From NCBI GenBank assembly GCA_019285755.1, contig CP079103.1, forward strand, positions 372,001 to 436,000: a DNA stretch of 64,000 bases. Direction: 5' to 3'. Position 1 is the stretch's first letter, and each line of letters starts with the position of its first letter. This document shows positions 1 through 11,900 of this stretch, in pieces. The position numbers were made by a program, and so were the translations under genes. The notes under the pieces were generated by a model. It saw nothing but the letters and a program-made list of their open reading frames with translations, was not told the origin of the DNA and made no database searches. This DNA comes from Chitinophaga sp. E66. GTDB taxonomy: Bacteria > Bacteroidota > Bacteroidia > Chitinophagales > Chitinophagaceae.

Positions 1-123
1 CGGGAAAACTGCATTTCCCATGCCCGTTGGTAGCGGAAGAGTAGCATTTAGACGGAAATATGAACAAGGTTAGAATTCAGGCCGGGTTGTGTATATTTAT
101 CGGCAGAACCTTACGATCCGACC

Positions 124-1443
124 ATGCGCACACATTTGATGATTATCCTGCTGCTGGCATTCCATGCGGCAACCGCCCAAACCTTCAAATCTGGAGACCG
201 GGTGGTCTTTTCCGGCAACAGTATCACCCACAATGGCGATTACTGGCATAATATAGCCTTGTACTATGCTACCCGCTATCCGAAAACGGATGTGAAGTTC
301 TTTAACGGCGGTATCAGCGGGGACGTAGCTTCCGGCATGATCCGGCGCCTTAACGACGACATTCTTCTTCATAAACCCACCCATGTGGTGGTAATGATTG
401 GAATGAATGACGTGAACCGTCCCCTTTACGACGTCAAAAGGAAAGATGAGCCCGGCATCCGCGAAAAGCAGCAGGAAGCCATCAGCGCATACAAAACAAA
501 TGTGGATAGCCTGGTGCAGCTGCTGCTGGCGGCAAAAGTGAAAGTGATTCTCCAGACGCCTTCCATCTATGACCAGACGTCAAAAATGGCGTCCAACAAC
601 CAGGTGGGGGTCAATGATGCGTTGGCGGAATGCGGGGTGTTCATTAAAAGCCTCGGTAAGAAGTATAACCTCCCTGTCGTAGACTATCAGGCCATGATGC
701 TGGAGGCGAACAAGCTCGCGCAAACAACGGATTCTACGGCAACCATCGTCAGTAAGGACCGCGTGCACCCCGCAGGACCGGGCCACCTGCTCATGGGATG
801 GGATTGGTTGAAAACCATGAAATCTGAGCCGTTCGTGTCGTATATGGTCATAGACCGGACAACCGCATCCAGCCAGGCAAAAAGCAAATTCTGCAAGATT
901 ACCGGCCTGAAGCGCGACAAAAGGAAATCAGCTTCACCATGCTTGAGAATGCCCTGCCGTTCCCTCTCCGGGAAGACCAGCTGCCAGCCCTGCAACTCGC
1001 TCCGGTGGTGAATGATATTAGCCGCGAGCAGTTGTTCGTGCATTATATAGAACCGGGCAACTATACCCTGTATATCGATGATGTGAAGATCGGGACGTAC
1101 TTTTCGGGGCGCTGGAAAGAGGGTTGAACTTATCTGAATTAACGAATACGCCGCAATACCAGCAGGCATTACAGGTCCAAAAACATATGGCCGGTGCGTG
1201 GAAGCTTGAAAAGCTGCTGCGCGATATGAAACTGGTGGAGCACCGTTTTCCAAGGACCTTGCAGCCTTTGCCGCCAACCCCGGGGCTTCGGGGCTGGACT
1301 CAACGAATATCAAACGCGTCATCGCGTATCAAAAGAATAAGCCCCGCGAAGCGGAAATCCGCGCTGAATTCGAGCGCGCTTCGGTAATACCGGCGGCCCT
1401 GCTCACTCCGGTACCACACCGGTTCAAACTGGTAAAAGAGTAG
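124..1443 (+). CDS. Secreted SGNH/GDSL-family hydrolase (frameshifted)
   Basis: Predicted secreted esterase or lipase of the SGNH hydrolase fold. Residues 1-19 form a signal peptide ending in AATAQ. Block I is FSGNSIT with the nucleophile Ser near residue 33, where GNS replaces the usual GDS. Block II Gly lies in NGGISGD, block III is GMND at about 93-96, and block V is DRVHP with Asp near 212 and His near 215, so the full catalytic set is present. The reading frame breaks near 850-940, near 1110-1130 and near 1250. Joining the three frames gives a C-terminal helical region ending in FKLVKE at 1441-1443, about 440 residues in total, as in larger Bacteroidota SGNH proteins. The substrate cannot be read from the sequence. 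A TATATTTA at 92-99 resembles a -7 promoter element. Confidence 0.8.
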
Positions 1444-1455
1444 GGGCAATCTACT

Positions 1456-1903
1456 TTACTCTTTTGCATCGTTGACTTCTACCCAGTAACCGTCGGGGTC
1501 CTGGAGGTAGATCTGTTGCACGCCGTCTACCCGTTTAGTGATCTTCCCTTTTCGCCGGCCCAGTTGATGAACGGGATGCCGGCTTTATTCAGTCTATCGA
1601 TGAACCCTTCTACAGAGGGCACGCTGAAGCAGACGTGCGAGTTCCGGTCGCCCGTATGTGGCCCTGTAGCGCCTGCTATGAGGTGCAGGTGGCTTTTGGG
1701 GCCTACTGAGAACCAGGTGTGCTTGCCGTCGTGGAAGGGCTCGGGAATGGTATCGAGTCCTACGAGGTCGCGGTAAAAGACCGTGGCCTTTTCCAGGTTC
1801 TGGACATAGAGGGCCAGGTGGTTGAGGGTGGCCTTGGTTCTTTGCTGGGCCGAAACAGCCGTAGCGGCCGCGGCCAGGATGCAGGTCAGTAGCGCTTTTT
1901 CAT
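1456..1903 (-). CDS. Secreted VOC-family (glyoxalase-like) protein (frameshifted)
   Basis: Small metalloprotein of the vicinal oxygen chelate superfamily. Reading the minus strand gives a signal peptide (MKK..LTCILAAAATAVSA), then NHLALYVQNLEKATVFYRD, a central segment with HTWFSVGPKSHLHL and SHVCFSV, and the C-terminal YLQDPDGYWVEV typical of glyoxalase/bleomycin-resistance domains. Putative metal ligands are the His of NHLAL, the His of SHVCF and the Glu of WVEV. Two single-base losses break it: one in the A run after the start codon near 1896, and one in a G run near 1549. Adding one base at each gives a protein of about 149 residues. A signal peptide is unusual for cytosolic glyoxalase I, so the role may be periplasmic; the substrate is unknown. 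Confidence 0.75.
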
Positions 1904-2007
1904 AACGGGGTACAAGATAAAAAAATCTGCGGCACGGGAGTTGTTATAGTTATTCCGTCGTTTTCGTCGTATTCGGACGATATTCAATTGATGGCGACGT
2001 GACTTTA

Positions 2008-2015
2008 TAATTTTG
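2008..2015 (+). promoter_or_regulatory. Possible Bacteroidota -7 promoter element for the FMN reductase
   Basis: TAATTTTG matches the Bacteroidota -7 consensus TAnnTTTG. It lies about 145 bases upstream of the FMN reductase start. A convincing -33 TTTG at the usual 19-21 base spacing is missing, so this is tentative. The region between it and the start codon has no supported gene. Confidence 0.3.
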
Positions 2016-2158
2016 ATCCATCAACCCTGAATAACCGGCTGCTGGCTTGTCTGGTGGCCGGTTTCCGTGATTTGTACCATACTTGCGGCCGTTTTTCCCT
2101 TTTCCTGATCCTTTTTGTACCTATTTTTGCCGCGGTTGATGTTCGAACTGCAAATCAC

Positions 2159-2713
2159 ATGAGTACCAACGTACATATTGCGGGTCTTTCCGGCAGTCTC
2201 CGGAAAGGCTCCTACAACACGGCGCTGCTGCACGCCGCCCTGGCCAATCTCCCGGCAGGGATGACTTCCGAAATCGTCACATTTGATGAAGTTCCGCTAT
2301 ATAATGCCGACCTCGATACGGGGAGCGGCCGCCTTCCGTGGTGGCCATGCGGGAAGCCCTGGCAAGGGCCGATGCGTTCCTGATCGTGTCTCCGGAATAT
2401 AACTACTCTATCCCGGGGATTGAAGAACGCGATCGACTGGGCCAGCCGCGGCACCGACGCGCCCCTGATGCACAAGCCCGTTGCCCTCATGGGCGCTACC
2501 CCGGGCATGTGGGGCACCGTGAGGATGCAGCTGGCTTTCAAGCCCGTGTTCCAGTTCCTGGACATGAAGCAGATCGCCAAGCCAGAGGTGCTGGTGGCCC
2601 AGGCGCCGTCGAAATTCGATGAGCAGGGCAACCTGACGGATGAAAAGGTGAAGGAGCTGGCGCACCGTGCGCTGGAAGCCCTCCGCGACCTAACCCTGCA
2701 ACTCCGCAAATAA
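2159..2713 (+). CDS. NADPH-dependent FMN reductase / flavodoxin-fold quinone reductase (frameshifted)
   Basis: Cytosolic flavoprotein of the NADPH-dependent FMN reductase family, which reduces flavin, quinones or chromate-like acceptors. The N-terminus VHIAGLSGSLRKGSYN holds the phosphate-binding loop GSLRKGSYN. SPEYNYSIPG is the conserved flavin-contact motif, and GATPGMWGTVRMQ follows. The frame breaks near 2325 and near 2415 (a GGGG run). The start at 2159 is chosen because VHIAGLSGS lies close to the N-terminus in this family; the in-frame extension to 2054 starts with GTG and has no family support. Total length is about 185 residues, normal for the family. It stands alone, 52 bases ahead of gnd. 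Confidence 0.82.
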
Positions 2714-2765
2714 TTAATGGGGGCAAAAGGCTAATTTCGCCCCTTCAATACTGATAACTGAATAT

Positions 2766-4176
2766 ATGTCAAACAGCTTGTATGAATTCGGCATGATCGG
2801 CCTGGGGTAATGGGGCGCAACCTGTTGCTCAACATGGCGGATCATGGATTTGCCGTAATCGGCTTCGACAAGGACACGGAGAAGGCCAAAGCCCTCGAGA
2901 CCTCCGCCACCGCAGGCACCCGCGTAAAAGGGGTGGTATCGCTGGAAGAAATGGTAGGGCAGCTGCAGCGCCCCGCAGGATCATGATGCTCGTTCCGGCA
3001 GGTAAACCGGTAGACGATGTGCTCGAATCCCTGCGCCCGCTGCTGGAGCCGGGCGATATCGTCATCGACGGCGGCAACTCCCATTTCACCGATACCCTTC
3101 GCCGCGTAGCCGGTATGAAGGAAGCAGGATTTCATTTCATGGGCGTGGGCGTGTCCGGCGGCGAGCAGGGTGCGCGCACCGGTCCGAGCATCATGCCCGG
3201 CGGCGACCAGGAGGCCTACAACCACGTAAAGCCCATGTTCGAAGCTATCGCGGCCAAAGTGAACGGAGAGCCCTGCGTGGCTTACCTCGGTAAGGGCGCG
3301 GCCGGTCAGTACGTGAAAATGGTCCACAACGGTATCGAATACGCCATCATGCAGCTGATCAGCGAAAGCTACCGCCTCCTTAAAGCGGCGGGCCTCAATA
3401 ACGACCAGCTCCACCAGGTATATAAAGAATGGAACGCCGGGGAAATGCAGTCCTTCCTCCTGGAAATCACTGCAGATATCTTCCTGCAGCCCGACGAAAA
3501 ATCGGGCCAGCGACTCATCGACGTCATCCTCGACAAGGCCGGCTCCAAAGGTACCGGCAAATGGACCTCCAGGAGGCCATGGATCTTGCCGTTCCGTGAC
3601 CATCATCGATACCGCCGTATCCATGCGCAGCATATCCGCATATAAGGAAGAAAGGGTGGAAGCGGCGAAGGTGTATGCCGAGCCGAAAATCCCCGTGTCT
3701 GCCGAAACGAAGCTGTTCATTGACCAGGTGGCGGATGCACTGCAGTTTGCTACGATAATGTGTTATGCGCAGGGTATGAGCATGCTGCACACCGCTTCCG
3801 AGGTGCACGACATGCAGATCCCCTGCCTGAGGCTGTAAAGGTATGGCGCGGCGGCTGCATCATCCGTTCTGCCCTGCTGGGTACTTTCTATGAAGCGCTC
3901 AGGTCTGCTCCTGAAGTTCCCAATCTGCTTTTGAACAAAGCAGTGGCTGAAATTGTCAAATCAAAAGAACATAACATGCGCGCCGTGATCGTACAGGCTG
4001 CACAGGCGGGACTGCCGGCGGCCGGATTCATGACGGCGCTGTCTTATTTCGATGCCTACCGTTGCGAAACCCTGCCTACCAACCTGGTGCAGGCACAGCG
4101 CGACTACTTCGGCGCACATACTTATCAGCGTATAGACATGCCAGGCAGTTTTCACACCAATTGGCAACACCATTAA
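2766..4176 (+). CDS. gnd: 6-phosphogluconate dehydrogenase (frameshifted)
   Basis: Cytosolic oxidative pentose-phosphate enzyme that converts 6-phosphogluconate and NADP+ to ribulose 5-phosphate, CO2 and NADPH. The N-terminal Rossmann motif is GMIGLGVMGRNL once a G is restored near 2812. GDIVIDGGNSHFTDT, GVGVSGGEQGARTGPSIMPGG and VKMVHNGIEYAIMQLI follow, and the C-terminus GSFHTNW is diagnostic. Breaks lie near 2812 (GGGG), 2975 (CCCC), 3568, 3593 and 3826 (CCCC); adding one base in each run restores the family sequence. Repaired length is about 470 residues, as expected. It is the first gene of a gnd-zwf-pgl operon, with 14 bases to zwf. Confidence 0.95.
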
Positions 4177-4190
4177 TATTTTACTTTTTT

Positions 4191-5694
4191 ATGCAACAAC
4201 ATAAACGCCCCCTGCTTCCATCCTCTTCATCTTCGGCGGCAGCGGCGACCTGAACTACCGGAAACTGACGCCCGCGCTGTACAACCTCTTCCTCGATGAG
4301 TGGATGCCGGATCAGTTCGCGATCGTGGGCATCGGCCGTACAGAGTATTCCGATGATAAATACCGTACCCACCTGCAGGAAGGCCTGGAAAAGTTTTCCC
4401 GCCGCAAAGCGGAATCCGACAGCCACTACCAGGATTTCTTCCAGCATGTGAATTACCTCCAGCTAGATGCCGGCGACATCGCATCGTACCAGCGGATTGC
4501 AGATTATGTGTGCAAGAAAGAAGAAGAATGGGGCGTGCATCCCAACGTGATCTTCTACCTCGCCGTTGCGCCCCAGCTTGTGCCGTCTATCGCGCAGGAG
4601 CTCGGTACGCTCAAACTCTGCAAAGAGAAGAATACCACCCGCATCGTGATCGAGAAGCCTTTCGGCCACGATCTCGAAAGCGCGCATGAACTGAACGACC
4701 TGCTGACCGGCCTCTTCGCCGAAGAGCAGATCTTCCGTATCGACCACTACCTGGTAAGGAGACCGTACAGAACATCCTGGCGCTCCGCTTTGCCAATGCG
4801 CTCTTCGAGCCAGTATGGAACCGCCATTACATCGACCATATCCAGATCACCGCCGCCGAAAGCGTAGGACTGGAAGGCCGTGGCGGATATTACGAGCATT
4901 CCGGCGCCCTCCGCGACATGGTGCAGAACCACATCCTGCAACTCATGTGCATGGTAGCCATGGAAGCGCCCGTGTCCTTCGACGCCAACGAGATCCGTAA
5001 TAAAAAAGTAGACGTGCTCAACGCCATCCGTCCCATCCGGAAGGAAGACGTGCATGAATACGCCGTTCGCGGACAATATGGCGCCGGCTGGATGAAAGGC
5101 AAGGAGATGACCGGTTACCGCGAAGAAAAAGGCGTGAACCCGCAATCGCCCACCGAAACTTATGCCGCCGTTAAGTTCTTTATCGACAACTGGCGCTGGC
5201 AGGGCGTACCGTTCTACGTGCGCACCGGAAAGCTGATGCACCAGAAATCCACGCACATCACCATCCAGTTCAAGGACGCGCCCACCTTCGCCTTCCCGGC
5301 AGAAGCGGCGGAATCCTGGCGCAGCAACAGGCTGACGATCAGCATCCAGCCCGAGATGGACATCCGTATCCGCTTCCAGGCCAAACGCCCGGGGCAAACG
5401 ATGAGCCTGGACCCGGTGAATATGACTTTCACCTACGACAACAGCGACGATCATACCCCGAAGCGTACGAGACCCTGCTGCTCGATGTGATGGAGGAGAC
5501 GCCACGCTCTTCATGCGCGCCGACCAGGTGGAATCTGCCTGGAAAGTGATCATGCCCATCCTGGAAACATGGGAGACCGCCACCCGGTGGATTTCCCGAA
5601 CTACGTTCCGGATTCCTGGGGCCCCGAAGACGCCGACGCCCTCATCGCCCGCGACGGCCACGCCTGGATCAATCTGCCACCGGAAAAAAAGTAA
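4191..5694 (+). CDS. zwf: Glucose-6-phosphate 1-dehydrogenase (frameshifted)
   Basis: Oxidises glucose 6-phosphate to 6-phosphogluconolactone with reduction of NADP+. Seen directly: the dinucleotide-binding ILFIFGGSGDLNYRKL, VIEKPFGHDL, and the active-site peptide FRIDHYLGKETVQN with the conserved DHYLGK. These are followed by VGLEGRGGYYEHSGALRDM and VPFYVRTGK. The frame is broken near 4212 (CCCCC), 4755, 5458 (CCCC), 5495 and 5590, each repaired by one G or C. Repaired length is about 502 residues, typical for the family. It lies between gnd and pgl, and its stop is four bases before the pgl start, which suggests co-translation. Confidence 0.95.
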
Positions 5695-5697
5695 AGC

Positions 5698-6421
5698 ATG
5701 GAATTACACATCGCCAATAATACCCAGCAACTGAGCGAAAACCTGGCCGCGTTCCTGACGCAGTACATCCAGGAAACGCTGCTGAAGCAGGAACGGTTCA
5801 CTTTCGTCCTCTCCGGCGGCAACACGCCCAAGTCGCTCTACGCCCTGCTCGCCAAAGAACCATACGTGAACATGATCGAATGGAACCGCGTGCATTTCTT
5901 CTGGGGCGACGAGCGCGCCGTACCTTTGAAGATGCCCGTAACAACGCCCGCATGGCATACGACGTGTTGCTCGACAAAGTAGGCGCCCTCCCGAAAACAT
6001 CCACGTGATGCGGACGGATATCGAACCTGAGGAGTCGGCTAAGGAATACGAGAAAATCCTGCACCAATATTTCAAAGGACAGGAAAATACATTCGACCTG
6101 GTGCTCCTCGGCATGGGCGACGACGGGCATACCCTGTCGCTCTTCCCTGGGCTTCCGATCGTGCAAGAGAAGAAAGCCTGGGCGAAAGCCTTCTGGCTCG
6201 AAGCGCAGGACATGTACCGCATCACCCTGACCGCACCCGTTACCAACATGGCATCCTGCGTGGTGTTCATGGCAACGGGCGAAGGAAAGGCGCTGACGCT
6301 GAACAGCGTGCTGTATGGCGATCCAGATCCGGATAAATACCCGTCCCAGCTGATCCGCCCGGAGAACGGCCAGTTGCACTGGTTCGTTGATGAAGCCGCC
6401 GCCGGCGCGCTCCAGCTATAA
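5698..6421 (+). CDS. pgl: 6-phosphogluconolactonase (frameshifted)
   Basis: Hydrolyses 6-phosphogluconolactone to 6-phosphogluconate, completing the oxidative branch with zwf and gnd. It belongs to the glucosamine-6-phosphate isomerase/6PGL fold family. FVLSGGNTPKSLYALL near residues 38-55 is the phosphate-binding region, HFFWGDERAVP is the family signature, and DLVLLGMGDDGHTLSLFPG carries the catalytic Asp/His segment. The frame breaks near 5930 and near 5990 in C runs. Length after repair is about 241 residues. It is the last gene of the operon and is followed by a strong inverted repeat. Confidence 0.93.
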
Positions 6422-6439
6422 GGATACCTTACTACCTGC

Positions 6440-6483
6440 AATGTGCATTGGAGTTGAATAAAATCTTAACTTCAATGCACATT
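6440..6483. repeat. 16-bp imperfect inverted repeat between pgl and the KefF-like gene
   Basis: Arms at 6440-6455 and 6468-6483 pair at 15 of 16 positions around a 12-base AT-rich loop. The left arm reads AATGTGCATTGGAGTT. There is no clear T-tract after it, so it could be a weak terminator of the gnd-zwf-pgl operon or an operator for the downstream potassium genes. Confidence 0.6.
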
Positions 6484-6499
6484 TCTAATTTATACCCGA

Positions 6500-7116
6500 T
6501 TGAAAATATTAATCCTGTTCGCCCATCCGGCATTCGAGCGCTCGCGCGTGCATGCCCGGCTCCTGAAAGCCGTGCGCACACGCTGCCCGGCATTACGCTG
6601 CGCGATCTGTACGAAGAGTACCCCGATTTCGACGTGCTGCCCAAACAGGAGCAACCCATCCTTGAGCAACACGATCTCATTATTTTACAGCATCCTTTTT
6701 ATTGGTATAGCGGTCCGGCCTTACTGAAACAATGGATGGACCTCGTGCTGGAACATGGCTGGGCATATGGGAAAGACGGCAACGCCCTGAAGGGGAAATT
6801 CCTTATGCAGGTGATCTCCACCGGTGGCAATGCCCAGGCGTATTCTCCGGAAGGGCACCACGGGCATGCGGTGTACGACTTCCTGCTGCCGTATCGCCAG
6901 TCGGCCGTGCTGTGCCATATGGACTATCTGCCTCCATACATCATTCCTGGTTCGGCACATATTGCAGACGAAGACCTGACGCGGTATGCCGATGGTTACG
7001 TGCAATTGCTGCAGGGCCTTTCCAATAACTCGACCGATCTGAAAGAACTGATGCGCCATGCCGAAGCGAACGCCCTTACGGGTCTTCCCGGCCTGCTGCC
7101 GTCTCCTTCCCGTTAA
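6500..7116 (+). CDS. KefF-like NAD(P)H oxidoreductase, flavodoxin fold (frameshifted)
   Basis: FMN-dependent oxidoreductase of the NAD(P)H dehydrogenase (quinone)/KefF family; KefF is the ancillary activator of Kef potassium efflux channels. The N-terminus KILILFAHPAFERSRVHARL is the flavin phosphate-binding strand-loop. ITLRDLYEEYPDFD, LIILQHPFYWYSGPALLKQW and YGKDGNALKGK are typical of the family. The start is a TTG at 6500, because no in-frame ATG precedes the conserved strand. A frameshift lies near 6575-6585. It ends 18 bases before a Kef-type antiporter, and that context supports the KefF assignment. Confidence 0.82.
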
Positions 7117-7134
7117 CTTCCGTAAATCCGCAAT

Positions 7135-8999
7135 ATGTCGAACGAATCGTTTTTTTATCAGGCGCTCGTGTACCTGGCTACCATGGTGGTCTTTGTACCG
7201 CTGGCTAAAAAGCTGAACCTTGGCTCCGTGCTGGGATACCTGTTGGGCGGGATTATCATTGGCCCCGCATTACTGGGGCTGATCGGCCAGAGCGGGCAGG
7301 ACCTCATGCATTTCGCGGAGTTCGGGGTGGTGATGATGTTGTTCCTCATCGGGATGGAGCTGGAGCCGTCGCTGCTCTGGAAGCTGCGGGCCCCGATCCT
7401 GGGGCTGGGCGGGTTGCAGGTAGTGGTGACGGCCGTGGTGATCGGGGGCTGGCATTGGCCTGCGGATTGCCCTGGAACGAGGCGCTGGTGATAGGGATGA
7501 TCCTTTCCTTGTCGTCTACCGCCATTGTATTGCAAATATTGACCGAGAAAGGGCAGATGGGCTCGGCCGCAGGGCAGAGCGCATTTTCGGTACTGCTCTT
7601 CCAGGATATCGCGGTGATCCCTATGCTGGCGATCTTTCCGCTGCTGGCTCCCGCCGGCGCCACGGTAACGGCGGAGGAAACAGGATCGCTGATCGAACAT
7701 CAGCCGGCCTGGGCCAAGACGCTGATCGTGTTGGGTGCTGTGTTGGGCCTGGTGATCGGTGGGCGGTACGTGGTGAAGCCCGTGCTGCACATCGTAGCGC
7801 GTACCCGCCTGCGGGAACTCTTTACCGCATCTGCCCTGCTGTTGGTAGTGGGGATTGCCGTGCTGATGACGCTTGTGGGGCTTAGCCCTGCCCTGGGAGC
7901 TTTCCTGGGTGGCGTGCTGCTGGCCAACAGTGAGTACCGTCATGAACTGGAAAGCGATATAGAGCCGTTTAAGGGGCTGTTGCTCGGACTGTTTTTTATC
8001 GGTGTGGGCGCTACCATCAATTTCGACCTGATCGAGCATTCGCCCTGGCTGGTAGCCGGATTGGTGATCGGGATCATGATCCTGAAGTTCCTGGTGCTGC
8101 TCGGCCTCGGAAAACTTTTCCGCCTCAGCCGGGACCAGAATCTGCTTTTCTCCTTCGCCCTCCCGCAGGTAGGTGAATTCGCTTTTGTATTATTCTCCTT
8201 TTCCGCCGGAGCGAAACTGTTGCCGCAGCAGTTGGTGGATTTGATGATGGCGGTGGTGGCTATGTCGATGGCGCTGACGCCATTGGTAATGCTGGCATTC
8301 GAGAAATTCATCCAGCCGCGTTTTGGGAATACATCTGACAATGAAGAACGTGAAGCCGACAGCATCGACGAGCGCAACGCAGTGATCATTGCCGGGTTCG
8401 ATCACTTCGGCACCGTTATAGGCCGATTTTTGCGCGCCAGCGGCGTCCCTGCTACGGTGCTGGACCTGGATTCCGACCGCGTAGATCTCCTGCGCCGCAT
8501 GGGCCTCAAAGTACATTACGGTGATGCTTCGCGGTCAGACCTGCTGAAGTCGGCCGGAGCGGAGCAGGCTGCAATTATCGTAATCGCCATGGCAACCCCG
8601 GAGAAGAACCTGGAAGTCGTGGAAGCAGTGAAGAAGCATTTCCCGCATTTGAAGATGCTGGTGCGTGCGGTGGATAACGCCGATGCGTTCGACCTGATGA
8701 ATGCCGGGGTGCTGAATATTTACCGGGAAACGATCGATACCTCGCTACGCCTGGGAACAGATGTGCTGAAGTTGCTGGGCCGTCGTAAATATCAGTCCCA
8801 ACGCGCGGCCAGGATGTTCCGCCGCTTCGACGAGAAATCCCTTAAAGGCCTCGCAGCATTCCGGGACGATAAGCAATACGTTAACGCCGCTAAAGAAAGA
8901 ATTGAAGAATTACAGAAGCTTATACAGGCAGACGCCTATACCAACATGATGATCCGGGATACCGGGTGGGAGCGCGATAATGCGGAAGAGCGGAATTAG
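7135..8999 (+). CDS. KefB/KefC-type K+/H+ antiporter with RCK domain (frameshifted)
   Basis: Inner-membrane monovalent cation:proton antiporter (CPA2) with a C-terminal nucleotide-binding gate. About the first 385 residues are a 12-13-helix transporter domain ([51 protein letters not shown], the last being the Kef signature). A RCK/TrkA-N domain starts at [19 protein letters not shown], near residue 415, with the GxFxxxG nucleotide-binding pattern. One frameshift near 7445, a GGGGG run, is repaired by one G. Length is about 621 residues. The KefF-like gene upstream forms a kefF-kefB/C pair, known in enterobacteria for electrophile-triggered K+ efflux. Its stop overlaps the stop of the convergent RND permease. 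Confidence 0.88.
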
Positions 9000-11900
9000 T
9001 GCAATCCACCTGTATGATTATCCGGGTTGCTTTTTCCTTCCTCTTCCAACTGCGCCAGCTTCTTCTTGCCATATGCCGCGGGTGATCAGCACGTATAAAA
9101 CAGGTACGGTAAAGATACCCAGCAATGTGGCTGCCAGCATGCCGCCCACCACCGTAAACCCGATGTTTACGCGAGATGCGGCGCCGGCTCCCTGTGAGAA
9201 TACAAGCGGCAATACGCCGAGGATAAACGCGAACGACGTCATAAGGATAGGCCTGAAGCGAAGGCTCACCGCCTCCAGTGTGGCCTGCAGCAGGGGCATC
9301 CCTCTGTCTACCCGCTCTTTACAGAACTCCACGATAAGGATAGCATTCTTGGCGGACAAACCAATCAGCGTTATTAACCCGATCTGGGAATACACGCTAT
9401 TGGCTTGTCCTGTTAGCCAAAGTGCCAGAATGCTTCCAAACAAGGCTACAGGGACGGCCAAAAGTACAGAGAATGGGACAGACCAACTTTCATATAAGGC
9501 AGTCAATAGCAGGAAGACGAAGAGGATGGACAACATGAAGATGAGAAAACTCTTGTTGCCCGCTTCGATTTCCTGGCGCGATATGTTTGACCAGTCATAT
9601 CCGAAATTGGAGGGCAGCACTTCGGCAGACACTTCTTCCATGGCCCTGATGGCATCTCCGGAAGAATAGCCCGGTTTGCTCGTTCCACTGATTTCCGCGG
9701 AGCGGTAAAGGTTGAAGTGATTGATTACCGGAGCGCCGGCGCCCATTTTATATTTGATCAGCGTGCTCAGCGGAACCATCGTGCCGGCGGAATTCCGGAC
9801 GTAATAGTATTGCAGCTGGCTGATGTTTTTGCGATAGGTAGTATCCGCCTGAAGCACCACGCGGAAACTTCTGCCGAAACGCGTGAAGTCATTTACGTAC
9901 ATCCCGCCGAGGAAAGTCTGCAAAGCGCTGAATACATCGTTGATCGCTACGCCCATTTGCTTACACCGGTCGCGGTCCACTTCCACATCGTATTCTGGCG
10001 TGGAGGCGCTGAAGAAGGCGTAAGCCATCTGGATCTCTGGTTTCTTATTCGCCGCGATGAGCACGTTTTGCAGTACCCGCGCAAATTCAGTGATGTCGTC
10101 TCCGGAGCGTTGCTCTAATACATACGAGAACCCGGAGGATGTGCCGAGCCCCGCAGCGTAGGCGCCGGAATAGCCAGCGCCGTGGCTTCCGTGATCTGGG
10201 ACAGCTTGCCTTGTATCCTTCCGATCACGACATTCATGCTCTGCCCGTCCGCATATCGCTCATCCCAGGGTTTTAAGTTCACGAACCATGTAGCGGAACT
10301 GGGTTTTACTGCGCCGCCCCGATGAAGTTAATGCCCGTCACCGCCATGTAGTGCTGGATGGCGGGGTCCTCTTCCAGGATCCGGTTTACGCGCTCGGCCA
10401 GTTCGCGCGTCCGCATGGAAGAAGATGCGTCCGGCAGGTCGAGCGCCAGGAACATGGCGCCCATGTCTTCCTGGGGCACGAAGGTAGACGGCACGCGTTT
10501 GAACAACAGGAATGCCGCACCGAACAGGATGCCCATCAGTATCAATACGAGGGCGGTCTGCTTGATCGCCCGGCGAACGCCATGTGTACCTGGCGGTAAA
10601 TTTCTCGAACCAGGTGTTGAATTTGTAGTGCAGCTTGCCCAGTCCTTTTGATTCGGCATTCAGATTGGAAGGCCGCATCATCACAGAGCACAACGCCGGT
10701 GTCAGGCTGAGGGCCAGGAAGGCGGACAGGATCACGGAGAAGGCGATCGTCAGTGCGAACTGCTGGTACAATTTCCCGCTCACACCGGGGATGAATGCCA
10801 CGGGAACGAATACCGCCGCAAGGATAAGACCGATGGCGATTACCGGGGCAGACACTTCCTCCATAGCCTTGAAAGTAGCATCCCTGGGCGACATGCCATT
10901 GGCGTCTATATGATGCTGGACCGCCTCCACCACCACAATGGCATCGTCCACCACGATCCCGATCGCCAGTACGAATCCGAACAGCGTCAGCGTATTGATG
11001 GAAAAGCCCAGTAGCTGGAAGAAGATGAACGTTCCGATGAGCGACACGGGGATAACGAGGATGGGGATGAGCGTGGCGCGCCAGCTTTGCAGGAATATGT
11101 ACACCACGATCACCACCAGCGCCAGCGCTTCCAGGAAGGTCTGGATCACTTCGCTGATGGATATGCGTACGAAGGAAACCGTTTCGAACGGTACCATCCA
11201 GCTGATGTCTGTAGGGAAGGTCTTTTCAAGCTCTTTCAGACGCGCCTCCACGCGATCGGCCACGTCGAGGGCGTTGGCGCCGGGGTGAGGTAGATCCCCA
11301 TACCTGTACCGGTTTTACCATCTGCCTTTACGTCTACCGCATAGCTGAAGGATCCAAGTTCCTGCCGGGAAATATCCGACAGGCGTACCAGCGATCCCGT
11401 ATTGGGATTAGACGACACGATGATGTCTCCGAACTCCTCGGCCGTCAGCAGGCGGCCGCGTACTTTCACACTGTATTCAAATGCCTGGTCTTTATTGGCG
11501 GGCGGCGCACCGATGATGCCCGCGGGCGCCTGGGTATTCTGTTCCGCGATGGCTGCGGCCACGATGGCCGGGGTAAGCCCAGGTTCGCCATCTTCTGAGG
11601 ATCCAGCCAGATGCGCATGGAGTAATCGTTGGAGAAGGCCTGCACGTCGCCCACGCCATTAACGCGGGAGATTTCCGGTTTCAGGTAGATGTTGAGGTAG
11701 TTGTCGAGAAATGCTTTGGTGTGGGTGCCGTTAGGGGAGAGGAGGGCCACTACCATGAGCATGTCGTTAGAGCGTTTCTTGGTGGTGATACCCACGCGGC
11801 GAACATCGTCGGGCACGCTGGGGAGGCGATGCTCACGCGGTTTTGCACGTCGAGGGTGGAAATGTCCGGGTCGGTGCCGATCTCGAAGGTGACGGTGATG

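Noticed and set aside
2054..2158. N-terminal extension of the FMN reductase to 2054
   Set aside because: It begins with GTG and the flavin-binding strand would be displaced from the N-terminus, unlike in family members.
2842..3720. Minus-strand open frame of 292 codons
   Set aside because: Antisense to gnd with no recognisable domain.
4747..5661. Minus-strand open frame of 304 codons
   Set aside because: Antisense to zwf, whose protein motifs are unmistakable.
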